Notes: a model not told the origin generated them from the letters alone. A DNA stretch of 6,960 nt from Patescibacteria group bacterium (GCA_018056275.1 JAGPFW010000037.1:1-6960), one strand, 5' to 3'. Positions 1 to 6,832 are shown, numbered from the stretch's first letter. Numbers and translations are program-made.

Positions 1-10
1 AAAGGATACT

Positions 11-328
11 TTGTTGAGAAAGGATAAAAGAATAGGTAAACAACAAAAGCTGTTGAATGATGTGGATCCTTATTTGCAGGCTGGTCGTGCAGAAGGGAAC
101 GCTGACGAAATAGACGAAGCGCACCTAGAAGATAATTTTAAGACTGTTGTTGATGCACAAAAAAGTCTTTTGGATAGAGTGGGGGTAAATGTAAAGAAAG
201 CGTTGGGAAAAATGGAAAGAGGGGAGTATGGCATGTGTGAGAAATGTGGTGCCCCCATTGACTCTGCTAGATTAAAAGCTTACCCAGAGGCTTTGCTCTG
301 TTCCGACTGTGCTAGAAAAGAAGAATAG
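11..328 (+). CDS. DksA/TraR-family C4 zinc-finger protein
   Basis: This is probably a regulator that binds RNA polymerase in the secondary channel, as DksA and TraR do. In the 105-aa product the C-terminal zinc finger is complete: C76 and C79 (CEKC), then C97 and C100 (CSDC), a CxxC-x17-CxxC arrangement. The part before it is predicted helical. It carries D32-x-x-D35-x-A37, which matches the DxxDxA coiled-coil tip motif of DksA and lies 44 residues before the first zinc cysteine, close to the 43 in E. coli DksA. The protein is shorter than DksA (151 aa) and nearer to TraR-like and CPR forms. Two adjacent TTG codons (11 and 14) follow an AAAGGA ribosome site at 1-6, and TTG14 has the better spacing. 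The frame stays open to the window edge, so an upstream start cannot be excluded. The stop is TAG, 21 bases before the lspA-like gene. Confidence 0.88.
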   Translation: MLRKDKRIGKQQKLLNDVDPYLQAGRAEGNADEIDEAHLEDNFKTVVDAQKSLLDRVGVNVKKALGKMERGEYGMCEKCGAPIDSARLKAYPEALLCSDCARKEE

Positions 329-338
329 TCTGCATATT

Positions 339-344
339 TATTAT
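339..344 (+). promoter_or_regulatory. Possible -10 element before the lspA-like gene
   Basis: TATTAT lies five bases before the ATG at 350, and there is no Shine-Dalgarno sequence before that ATG. If used, it would give an almost leaderless transcript. I see no -35 match, and random TATTAT is common in DNA this AT-rich, so this is weak. Confidence 0.2.
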
Positions 345-349
345 TAAAA

Positions 350-691
350 ATGGTTTACAATTGTTCCTATCCCTTGTCTTCGGTATTTTCCTTTAATGTT
401 TTTGCTGGTTTTTTGGGAGTTCTTTTTGTTTCTTTTCTGTTCTTATTTTATAAGTCTGGAGTTTGGAAGATATCTTCTACTATTAGCATTGTTGGCGTTT
501 GTTTTTTATTTGTTGGTGGAGGTTATAACCTTGTTAATCGTTTAATGCATGGCTGTGTGGCAGACCCCTTTCCTTTTTTTGGTATTTTTTCATATAATTT
601 AGCCGATGTTTTTATTACTCTTGGCTTGTTTATATTGTTAGGTCTATATATAATGCCCCTTGTTATTAAGAAAAAGAAAGAAATTATATGA
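350..691 (+). CDS. lspA: Short signal peptidase II-like protein (LspA)
   Basis: LspA is the membrane aspartyl protease that removes the signal peptide of prolipoproteins after lipidation. The C-terminal half is recognisable. GGGYNLVNR at residues 56-64 matches the family GGxxGNLxDR block. D72 (in CVAD) and D86 (in YNLAD) match the catalytic dyad, D123 and D141 in E. coli. The product has 113 aa against the usual 150-165. The first membrane helix with its conserved D..SK is missing, and only N4 may stand for the conserved Asn of the NxGxAF segment. N63 replaces the usual Asp of the NLxDR motif. Membrane segments are near residues 17-34, 44-60 and 84-107, followed by a lysine-rich tail. No start codon in this frame lies closer to a family-length N terminus. 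The stop overlaps the next start (ATGA at 688-691). Family membership is likely; activity is unproven. Confidence 0.75.
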   Translation: MVYNCSYPLSSVFSFNVFAGFLGVLFVSFLFLFYKSGVWKISSTISIVGVCFLFVGGGYNLVNRLMHGCVADPFPFFGIFSYNLADVFITLGLFILLGLYIMPLVIKKKKEII

Positions 692-1416
692 CACAATTTC
701 CGCTTAACATTAAAAAAATTTATGAGGATGCCGACTTGTTGATTTTGGATAAACCTTTTGGGCTTGTCGTAAATCGTTCTAAAACCACAAAAGAAGAAAC
801 GTTGCAGGATTTTTTAATTAAATATTTAGGTTTGCCCTTGCCACCAACACAGGTTTCTTCTTTTACAGAAAATCAGGATGAGATATTTTTGTTACGATCG
901 GGGCTTGCTCATAGGTTGGATAAGGATACATCAGGAGTGATTGTGGTTGCAAAGAATTCTCAGACGTTAATAAACCTAATGGATCAGTTTAAAAATAGGG
1001 GAGTGGCTAAAAGCTATGTTGCCCTTGTTCACGGCAAGATATTAAATCCTGTAATAGAAGTCTCTGCCCCCATTGGGCGGAATCCTAAAAATCGCTTTAG
1101 ATATGCAGTTGTTATGGGTGGAAGGGCTGCCCAAACGGTGATTAAGGTTCAAAAGACTTTGGCGGGAAAATATTCCCTTGTCTCCGTGGAGCCAAAAACA
1201 GGAAGAACGCACCAAATTAGAGTTCATTTGTCTGCTATAAATCACCCAATAGTTGGAGATGTTTTATACTCTCCCAAAAGCTTCAGGTTAGCTGACTACC
1301 AAAATTATGGCAGATTAATGTTACATGCTCATAGAGTAGAATTTATACATCCTTCTAAGGGGGAAAAAGTAGCTTTTGAGGCAAATATTCCCTCTGAATT
1401 TGAAAAAGTACTTTAA
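688..1416 (+). CDS. RluA-family pseudouridine synthase
   Basis: This enzyme isomerises uridine to pseudouridine in structured RNA, most likely 23S rRNA. The catalytic motif HRLDKDTSG is at residues 75-83, with D78 as the nucleophilic aspartate. KTGRTHQIRVHL at 170-181 and RLMLHAHRVEF at 219-229 are the other family blocks. At 242 aa it begins directly with the catalytic fold (IYEDADLLILDKP at 11-23). It therefore lacks the N-terminal S4 RNA-binding domain of RluC, RluD and Bacillus YlyB and has the size class of RluA (about 220 aa). The ATG overlaps the TGA of the lspA-like gene by four bases, which suggests translational coupling. The order TraR-like, lspA, rlu matches ylyA-lspA-ylyB in Bacillus. 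The target uridine cannot be read from the sequence, so I give no symbol. Confidence 0.93.
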   Translation: MTQFPLNIKKIYEDADLLILDKPFGLVVNRSKTTKEETLQDFLIKYLGLPLPPTQVSSFTENQDEIFLLRSGLAHRLDKDTSGVIVVAKNSQTLINLMDQFKNRGVAKSYVALVHGKILNPVIEVSAPIGRNPKNRFRYAVVMGGRAAQTVIKVQKTLAGKYSLVSVEPKTGRTHQIRVHLSAINHPIVGDVLYSPKSFRLADYQNYGRLMLHAHRVEFIHPSKGEKVAFEANIPSEFEKVL

Positions 1417-1424
1417 CAATAGTG

Positions 1425-1451
1425 TTGCAAAGCTTTCTTTTTTGCTACAAT
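1425..1451 (+). promoter_or_regulatory. Extended -10 promoter, leaderless start for the LCP-like gene
   Basis: TTGCAA at 1425-1430 and TACAAT at 1446-1451 are separated by 15 bases, which is short, but TGC directly before the -10 box forms an extended -10. Seven bases after the box comes the ATG at 1459, where transcription would be expected to start. That favours 1459 over the in-frame ATG at 1450, which overlaps the -10 box. There is no Shine-Dalgarno sequence. The element lies in the 33-base gap after the rlu gene and probably starts the second transcription unit. Confidence 0.55.
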
Positions 1452-1458
1452 GGTTTTA

Positions 1459-2517
1459 ATGCCTAAAAGACCTGCCTTTGCAAGTAGCAAAAGAAGAACA
1501 AAAAAAACCTCCCACAATTTTAGGCAATACTTCTTACTTTTAGGAATATTCCTACTATCAATGCTTTTTTTGAGCGCCTACTCCTTTATTAGACACTTTG
1601 AAAAGGCTCGCATTTTTGCTGATTCAAGTGACAGTTCGGGCATATTTTCATCGGCTGCTTATTCGGTTGCTTTTATTGTTCTTGAAGATGACTTTTTAAC
1701 TATTCCCCCCAAAATAAAGGAGATAAAAATACTTTATATAAAACAAAATTCACCAAATAGCTTTTTTGTAAATATTCCTGTTAATTATGGTTTTGATATG
1801 CCAGGTAAATACGGGGAAGAGTCTTTTTCATCTGTTTTAGCCCTTGGAATGCTTGATAATATTGGTGGAGAACAAACTTGCTCTGCCACATGTTTTCAAA
1901 ATAGTATGCTTTATGTTGAGTCTGCCCTAAAGTTACTAACTGGATATTCGTTGGATAAATGGGTAGTGGTTGAGCCCGAGATTCAGGATTATGTAGAGAA
2001 TTTGGTTTTACAAGGGGATACACTTAGATTCTTAGATAAGAAAAACATTAAACTTCTGTCTAAATCTATGCGAACCAATTTTACAGTTTCTGAATTCTTT
2101 ACTCATTATCATAACCTTAGAGCTTTAAAGACTAGAGATTTAAGAATTATTAGTTTTTCTTTGCAGGAGGTTTTGGATAGTAATTTGAGGGAGTTAAATT
2201 ATAATTCTAATATTTCTTCGCAGGAGCTTTCCTTGGCAATACTAAATGCTACGAAATCCTCGGGTGTTGCTTCCTTTGGCGGTAGGGTAGTTAAAAATGT
2301 TGGTGGTCATGTTATATCTGTTGAAAATGCTCAAAATATTGAAGAAACGACCTACATGATCACTGATAATCCTGAAAGTTATGTCGCACAGTATCTATCC
2401 AATTTTTTTGCTATCTCTAAGAATTATTCAAAGAAGCATTCACCTATAAATGACCCTGCAATCTCTAGAGCAGACGTTACATTAGTTATTGGGCTTGACT
2501 TTCTTGAGAATTATTAA
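1459..2517 (+). CDS. Membrane-anchored LCP-like protein with LytR C-terminal domain
   Basis: This is a predicted envelope protein of 352 aa. A basic N terminus (KRRTKK) precedes one membrane helix at about residues 24-43, so the rest should be outside the cell. Residues of about 68-190 resemble a LytR-CpsA-Psr domain: FVNIP at 103-107 sits where the family has a SIPRD-like strand, and LTGYSLDKWVVVEP at about 160-173 matches the LTGIxIDHYVxVDF segment. Residues 253-349 fit a LytR_C domain, with LAILNATKSSGVA near the start and ADVTLVIGLDF near the end. LCP enzymes attach glycopolymers to the wall, using arginines and a metal-bound aspartate to hold a pyrophosphate lipid. The arginine after IP is V108 here, so this is probably a non-catalytic or much altered relative. 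C141 and C145 might form a disulfide. The start is chosen from the promoter position; ATG 1450 is the alternative. Confidence 0.68.
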   Translation: MPKRPAFASSKRRTKKTSHNFRQYFLLLGIFLLSMLFLSAYSFIRHFEKARIFADSSDSSGIFSSAAYSVAFIVLEDDFLTIPPKIKEIKILYIKQNSPNSFFVNIPVNYGFDMPGKYGEESFSSVLALGMLDNIGGEQTCSATCFQNSMLYVESALKLLTGYSLDKWVVVEPEIQDYVENLVLQGDTLRFLDKKNIKLLSKSMRTNFTVSEFFTHYHNLRALKTRDLRIISFSLQEVLDSNLRELNYNSNISSQELSLAILNATKSSGVASFGGRVVKNVGGHVISVENAQNIEETTYMITDNPESYVAQYLSNFFAISKNYSKKHSPINDPAISRADVTLVIGLDFLENY

Positions 2518-2536
2518 ATAATAGATCGAGTAGTTT

Positions 2537-2545
2537 TGCTATAAG
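2537..2545 (+). promoter_or_regulatory. Possible extended -10 element before the ATPase gene
   Basis: TGC followed by TATAAG forms an extended -10 in the 48-base gap between genes. No -35 match lies at the right distance. Transcription would start near 2552, leaving a leader of about 14 bases. That leader is C/T-rich (CCATCTCCACC) and has no Shine-Dalgarno sequence before the ATG at 2566. Confidence 0.4.
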
Positions 2546-2565
2546 TAAACCCATCTCCACCTTTT

Positions 2566-5460
2566 ATGTATAGTTATGTCGTTTTTGGACCTTTAATTTT
2601 TGGGTTAGGTATAATCCTTATTTTTATTGCTAGTCGCCTGAAAAAAGGCTCTTCTTCTGGGTTTTCTGTAATGGAAGAACCCCAGATTTTGGAAATAAAA
2701 GTCCCAAGAGTGGATGAGGAAGAAGATCATTCCCCGCAAGCTTCTTCTCTTTTGGCGGAAAACATGTTTGCTTCTTTACACGGATTACTCAGAGAAGATG
2801 CCTCTGCACAGGAGCATTTTTCCTTTGAGATAGTTTCTCACGGGGAGGGAGGTATTCATTTTTATGTTGTGCTCCCTCAAAGAGTAGCCAAGTTTGTGGA
2901 AAGCCAGATTTACGCACAGTACCCTCGCTCGTTAATTAGAGAAGTACCAGACTATTGTGATAGTCTTTCGTCCACCATGAGTTATGACCTTGTAAGTTTA
3001 GGACTTTCCAAGGATGATTTTTTCCCTCTAAAATCCTTTAGAGACTTGGAGGTTGATCCCTTATCTGGAATAACTTCGGTTTTGTCTCATGCAAAGCCAA
3101 ATGAAACAATTGGAATTCAGATTGTTGCCAAGCCTCGCCCCGATAATTGGCAAGCAGATGGTTATAAATACGCTAAAGCAGTAAGGGATGGTGTATCTAC
3201 CAAAAAATTTAGCGCCTCTGATGAAGTAAAATCTATTTTGAATACATTCCTGTCCGAGATTGGTGCTTTAATTATTGATATTGCCACAGGATTTTTTAGA
3301 AAACCAGAGGAGGCCACCTACTCCAAATCTCAATTGAGTACTCCGATTGTAAAGCTTTCCCCAACTCAGGATTTGGAGCTTAAATCCATTGAAAATAAGC
3401 TTTCCAAGCTGGGTTTTCAAGTTCAAATTAGGGTATTATCTACATCAGAAGATCCCATAACTGCTGAAACCAATATGAGGTCTGTGATCGCTTCTATGAA
3501 GCAGTTTTATACTGCAACAACAAATGGTTTTGTAGTTAAGAGCCATTTTGCTGGAAAGGAAAAGGAGCTAAGTAACTTTTGCGCAAGAGTTTTGGATGAA
3601 TCTAATTCCTTTACTTTGAATACAGAAGAATTGGCGGCTGTCTTTCACTTACCTTCTTCCTCAATTTCTACGCCAAATATGTCCGCATGGGTTTATTCCA
3701 AAAAAGCCGAACCCCCAGCTGAGCTTCCTACAACTGATTGCACATACATTGGTGAGACGATTTATAGGGATAAAACTGTTAGATTTGGGCTTAAAAACGG
3801 GGATGACAGATTAAGACACATGTATCTGATAGGAAAGTCTGGTACTGGAAAATCTACTCTTTTGGAGACAATGGCTAGTCAAGATATTGCAAATGGGTTT
3901 GGTGTTGGTGTTTTAGATCCTCATGGAGAAACTATAGATCATTTGTTAGAACGGATTCCAGAAAATAGGTTGGATGATGTTGTGGTTGTAGATCCTTCGG
4001 ATACAGCAAATCCTGTAGGAATTAACTTACTGGAATTGGATGATCCTGACCAAAAGAATCTGATGGCTTCGGCTTTGGTGGCTGCCATTAAACACCATTT
4101 TGATTATTCTTGGGGACCTCGGTTGGAATATTTGCTTAATTATGCCATTTTGACTTTGTTGGAGGTTCCCAATTCAACAATGCTTGGTATTACAAGGCTG
4201 TTGGAGGATCAAAACTATTTAAATTATGTTTTACATTTTGTGGAGGATCCTGTTGTAAGGAAATTTTGGGATACTGAGTATAAAGCGATGAAAGGGAACA
4301 CAAAATTGGTTACAGAGGCAATAGCCCCTATTCAAAACAAAGTTAATAGATTTTTGGCGTCATCTACGGTAAGAAATATTTTGGGTCAACAAAAATCTAC
4401 CGTTGATATTTGGGATATTATGAATTCAGGGAAAATTTTATTGTTAAATCTTTCTAAGGGTAAAATAGGGGAGGATAACGCTAATTTATTGGGTGCTTTG
4501 CTTGTTTCTAGAATTCAGTTTATGGCGCTTCAAAGAGCGAAAATTGCCCCAGAGCAGAGGAGACCTTTTTATTTGTATGTTGACGAGTTTCAGAACTTTG
4601 CCACAGGAAGCTTTGAGTCTATTCTTTCTGAATCAAGAAAATATAAATTAGGTTTGTATTTAACTCATCAATATACTGCACAATTACCTGATGAACTTTT
4701 AAAAGCTGTCTTGGGCAATGTTGGAACTATTGCCTCCTTTTCCTTAGGTGCCCCAGATGCGTTTGTGATGTCCAATGAATTTGCCCCATTTTTTGATAAG
4801 CAAGATCTTATCTCAATGGAAAGGTTTCACATTTATATAAAGCTTATGATAGACGGAATGACTTCTATGCCTTTTTCTGCCCGAATCCTGGTTCCTTGGG
4901 AAGAAGGTTCTGAAATTGTTCCAAAATCTAATTTAAAAGAGAAGATACTCTCTAGGAGTCGTGAAAAATATGGAGTTCCTGTTGATAAGGTGAAGCAAGA
5001 GATAAACACATGGACAGAAACCCAATTTGATAAGGGTAAGGCAATAGCTCAAAAGGGTGGCATTTCAAAAATATCCAGTGGGAACGGCACAAGGGATAAG
5101 GATGGCGTGGTGGTTAGTGACAGCCTTTTAAATACGAAATTTGCGGAAATAGGCTTGCAAGGTAGTTTACCTTTTGCTGTGGGCGAAGTATATGAAGGTG
5201 TTGTGAAGGATATTGCTGGATTTGGTGCTTTTGTAGAATTAAGTGAAGGCAAAAAAGGGTTGGTTCACATAAGCGAACTTGCAGATCACTATGTAAAGAA
5301 AGCGGAGGATGTTGTATCCGTTGGAGATAAGGTAAAGGTTAGAGTTTTGAATATTAGTTCAGATGGAAAGATTGGATTATCCATGAAGGGGTTAGGTCAT
5401 ATTGCGGGGCAAAGTACATCCGTTGAAAATAGCTCTGTTGATGAAGACGAAGAGCAATAA
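2566..5460 (+). CDS. VirD4/TraG/HerA-like membrane ATPase fused to an S1 domain
   Basis: This is a predicted membrane-tethered P-loop ATPase of 964 aa, of the class that moves DNA or drives type IV secretion. One membrane helix lies at residues 4-23. A region of about 60-380 has no motif I recognise. The motor domain follows, with Walker A GKSGTGKST at 423-431, DPHGE at 451-455, Walker B YLYVDEFQNF at 669-678 and an LTHQYTAQLPD sensor-like segment at 699-709. The part to about 777 resembles the TraG/TraD C-terminal region. A Gly/Ser-rich linker at about 828-866 leads to an S1 domain at about 872-942, with GFGAFVEL, GLVHISEL, VGDKVKVRVL and KIGLSMK, closest in style to the S1 of PNPase. The protein ends in an acidic tail. 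The reading frame is unbroken across the junction. No relaxase, VirB4 or pilus gene is nearby, so a role in conjugation is not supported here; DNA translocation or competence are alternatives. The start has no ribosome site but places the membrane helix correctly. Confidence 0.88.
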   Translation: MYSYVVFGPLIFGLGIILIFIASRLKKGSSSGFSVMEEPQILEIKVPRVDEEEDHSPQASSLLAENMFASLHGLLREDASAQEHFSFEIVSHGEGGIHFYVVLPQRVAKFVESQIYAQYPRSLIREVPDYCDSLSSTMSYDLVSLGLSKDDFFPLKSFRDLEVDPLSGITSVLSHAKPNETIGIQIVAKPRPDNWQADGYKYAKAVRDGVSTKKFSASDEVKSILNTFLSEIGALIIDIATGFFRKPEEATYSKSQLSTPIVKLSPTQDLELKSIENKLSKLGFQVQIRVLSTSEDPITAETNMRSVIASMKQFYTATTNGFVVKSHFAGKEKELSNFCARVLDESNSFTLNTEELAAVFHLPSSSISTPNMSAWVYSKKAEPPAELPTTDCTYIGETIYRDKTVRFGLKNGDDRLRHMYLIGKSGTGKSTLLETMASQDIANGFGVGVLDPHGETIDHLLERIPENRLDDVVVVDPSDTANPVGINLLELDDPDQKNLMASALVAAIKHHFDYSWGPRLEYLLNYAILTLLEVPNSTMLGITRLLEDQNYLNYVLHFVEDPVVRKFWDTEYKAMKGNTKLVTEAIAPIQNKVNRFLASSTVRNILGQQKSTVDIWDIMNSGKILLLNLSKGKIGEDNANLLGALLVSRIQFMALQRAKIAPEQRRPFYLYVDEFQNFATGSFESILSESRKYKLGLYLTHQYTAQLPDELLKAVLGNVGTIASFSLGAPDAFVMSNEFAPFFDKQDLISMERFHIYIKLMIDGMTSMPFSARILVPWEEGSEIVPKSNLKEKILSRSREKYGVPVDKVKQEINTWTETQFDKGKAIAQKGGISKISSGNGTRDKDGVVVSDSLLNTKFAEIGLQGSLPFAVGEVYEGVVKDIAGFGAFVELSEGKKGLVHISELADHYVKKAEDVVSVGDKVKVRVLNISSDGKIGLSMKGLGHIAGQSTSVENSSVDEDEEQ
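5176..5394 (+). other. S1 RNA-binding domain at the ATPase C terminus
   Basis: This segment encodes roughly residues 871-943 of the ATPase. It has the usual order of S1 OB-fold blocks: VGEVYEGVV, GFGAFVEL, KKGLVHISEL, VGDKVKVRVL and KIGLSMK. The aromatic and basic positions typical of nucleic-acid binding are largely present (F887, F889, H901). It is one complete copy, not a fragment. Confidence 0.9.
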
Positions 5461-5463
5461 ATT

Positions 5464-5472
5464 TGATAATAT
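5464..5472 (+). promoter_or_regulatory. Possible extended -10 element before yebC
   Basis: TGA followed by TAATAT forms a TGn-extended -10 in the 21-base gap after the ATPase gene. Nine bases separate it from the ATG at 5482, so a transcript would have a leader of only two or three bases. No -35 box or Shine-Dalgarno sequence is present. AT-rich chance matches are possible. Confidence 0.35.
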
Positions 5473-5481
5473 CTACTTGTT

Positions 5482-6018
5482 ATGAGCGGACATAATAAAT
5501 GGTCGAAAATTAAACATCAAAAGGGGATTGCTGATGCGAGAAAAAGTGCCTCTTTTTCCAAACTTTCTCGCGGTATTAGTATGGCGGCAAGAAATGGGGG
5601 AGGAGACCCTTCCATGAACCCCTCATTAGCCCTAATGATTGAGAAAGCGAAAGAGGCTAATATGCCCAAAGATAATATTGAACGGGCTATAAAGAAAGGC
5701 ACTGGGGAAATAAAGGACGGAGAGGATATTGTGGAAATTGTTTATGAAGGATATGGACCTTTTGGAGTAGCTCTGATTATAAAAACTGTTACGGATAACA
5801 AGAACAGAACTGTGGCGGAAATTAGAAATATTCTAGAAAGATTTGGTGGGTCTTTAGGAACCATTGGATCGGCATCTTACATTTTTGATAAGCAAAATGT
5901 ACCCTCGTTTGTGGTTCCCCTGAATGAGGTTGATTACGAAAAAGTCGTAGATCTTATAGAAACTCTAGAGGATCATGACGATGTAGTTGAGGTGTATGCA
6001 AATCATTCAAAAATTTAA
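5482..6018 (+). CDS. yebC: YebC/TACO1-family protein, short form
   Basis: The N terminus is unmistakable: SGHNKWSKIKHQKG at 2-15, a basic helical domain to about residue 75, then GPFGVALIIKTVTDNKNRT at 92-110. YebC proteins were first described as transcription regulators. More recent work on bacterial YebC and mitochondrial TACO1 supports a role at the ribosome, relieving stalls at proline-rich stretches. The product has 178 aa against the usual 240-250. The missing residues are internal: SYIFDK at 132-137 is followed almost directly by VVPLNEVDYEKVVDLIETL, which matches the family's C-terminal strand and helix. The closing LEDHDDVVEVYAN motif is intact. In known structures a domain is inserted into another at this place, so the gap looks like a clean loss of that insert. 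There is no frameshift. Its 3' end overlaps the following membrane-protein gene. Confidence 0.93.
   Translation: MSGHNKWSKIKHQKGIADARKSASFSKLSRGISMAARNGGGDPSMNPSLALMIEKAKEANMPKDNIERAIKKGTGEIKDGEDIVEIVYEGYGPFGVALIIKTVTDNKNRTVAEIRNILERFGGSLGTIGSASYIFDKQNVPSFVVPLNEVDYEKVVDLIETLEDHDDVVEVYANHSKI
5989..5992 (+). promoter_or_regulatory. Candidate ribosome binding site inside the yebC 3' end
   Basis: GAGG, continuing as GAGGTG, lies three bases before the ATG at 5996. The spacing is short, but this is one of the few Shine-Dalgarno-like matches in the window. It supports ATG 5996 over the in-frame TTG at 5987, which has none. Confidence 0.4.
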
Positions 6019-6832
6019 AGACAAGAAGAATGGGTACATTTTGTACTCAATAGTCATGTTTTTTCTTTTCTTGCATTTTTCTCCGGAAATTGGTTTTGAT
6101 GTTGATCCTCAGTCCAGCCGATTGGTTTCTCGCGTAATAGTTGTATTTTTAATTACGCTTTTGGGGTCATACTTAACTCAATATTCTTCTTTACTGAAAT
6201 CAAAAGGGAAGTACCGCGGATTAATTATTTCCCTTTTGCCCATGAGCTTAAGTCTTGGAACCTTTCTTTCCTTGTACCACTTTCCTAATTTTAGCCTAGT
6301 CTTTAGACTATTTAGCCTTGTGATAGTTTCTGGACTTTATTATTTAATCAGTCTTGTGAATAATATACTTTTGGTTGTGGATGAGAGGGAGGAAGTTTTT
6401 CCCTTATATAGGGTTGCGGTTACATGGAGTCAAATTATCCTAGTTATTATTTCTATTCCTGTTTATGTTGGAGTATATAAGTTTGATCAAGGTCCCTTAT
6501 ACCAATCTTTTTTGGCTTCCTTAGTAACATTTGTATTTGCCTTTTACTACTTATGGAGTCTTAGTTTTGATAGGCGAGTAAGAAAAATAGGGAATACAGA
6601 AAAAATTATAAATTCACTTTTTTGTGTTTTTTTGGTCTTTTTGGGAGGTATTTCAGTATCTTTTATCCCTACGGAAGCATTTTTGAGGGGCATATTTTCT
6701 TCGGCTATCCTACTTTTTGGGTTGAATTACATAGATAGCTATATGAAAAATAGATTGAACAAAAGCTTTTTATACATTTACGGAACAATTATTCTTGTAT
6801 TCTTAATTATTTTATTAATTTTTAGACCCTAA
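5996..6832 (+). CDS. Multi-pass membrane protein of unknown function
   Basis: I do not recognise this protein. From the ATG at 5996 it has 278 aa. After a short basic N terminus (KFKDKKN) it is almost entirely hydrophobic. About nine membrane segments can be placed near residues 13-28, 41-58, 75-94, 100-124, 143-160, 170-188, 206-224, 228-244 and 258-277. Loops are short; charged ones include VDEREEV near 127-133 and DRRVRKIGNTEK near 191-202. I see no catalytic motif, ATP-binding site or known transporter signature. The gene overlaps yebC by 23 bases in another frame, so translation may be coupled to yebC. An in-frame TTG at 5987 would add three residues. Codon use is AT-rich like its neighbours, with no sign of transfer. 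Confidence 0.75.
   Translation: MQIIQKFKDKKNGYILYSIVMFFLFLHFSPEIGFDVDPQSSRLVSRVIVVFLITLLGSYLTQYSSLLKSKGKYRGLIISLLPMSLSLGTFLSLYHFPNFSLVFRLFSLVIVSGLYYLISLVNNILLVVDEREEVFPLYRVAVTWSQIILVIISIPVYVGVYKFDQGPLYQSFLASLVTFVFAFYYLWSLSFDRRVRKIGNTEKIINSLFCVFLVFLGGISVSFIPTEAFLRGIFSSAILLFGLNYIDSYMKNRLNKSFLYIYGTIILVFLIILLIFRP

Noticed and set aside
1042..1245. Minus-strand open frames, such as this one and those at 70-258, 1781-2023, 5049-5252 and 5517-5702
   Set aside because: Each lies wholly inside a well-supported plus-strand gene, and the translations have low-complexity, shadow-like composition.
1427..1445. GCAAA...TTTGC inverted repeat and T-run after the rlu gene as a terminator
   Set aside because: The stem is only five AT-rich pairs and the T-run lies inside the loop. 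The same bases are better explained as promoter spacer.
2566..5460. Part of a conjugative element or type IV secretion locus
   Set aside because: Only the ATPase is present. There is no relaxase, VirB4, pilin, integrase or attachment site, and the neighbours are housekeeping genes.
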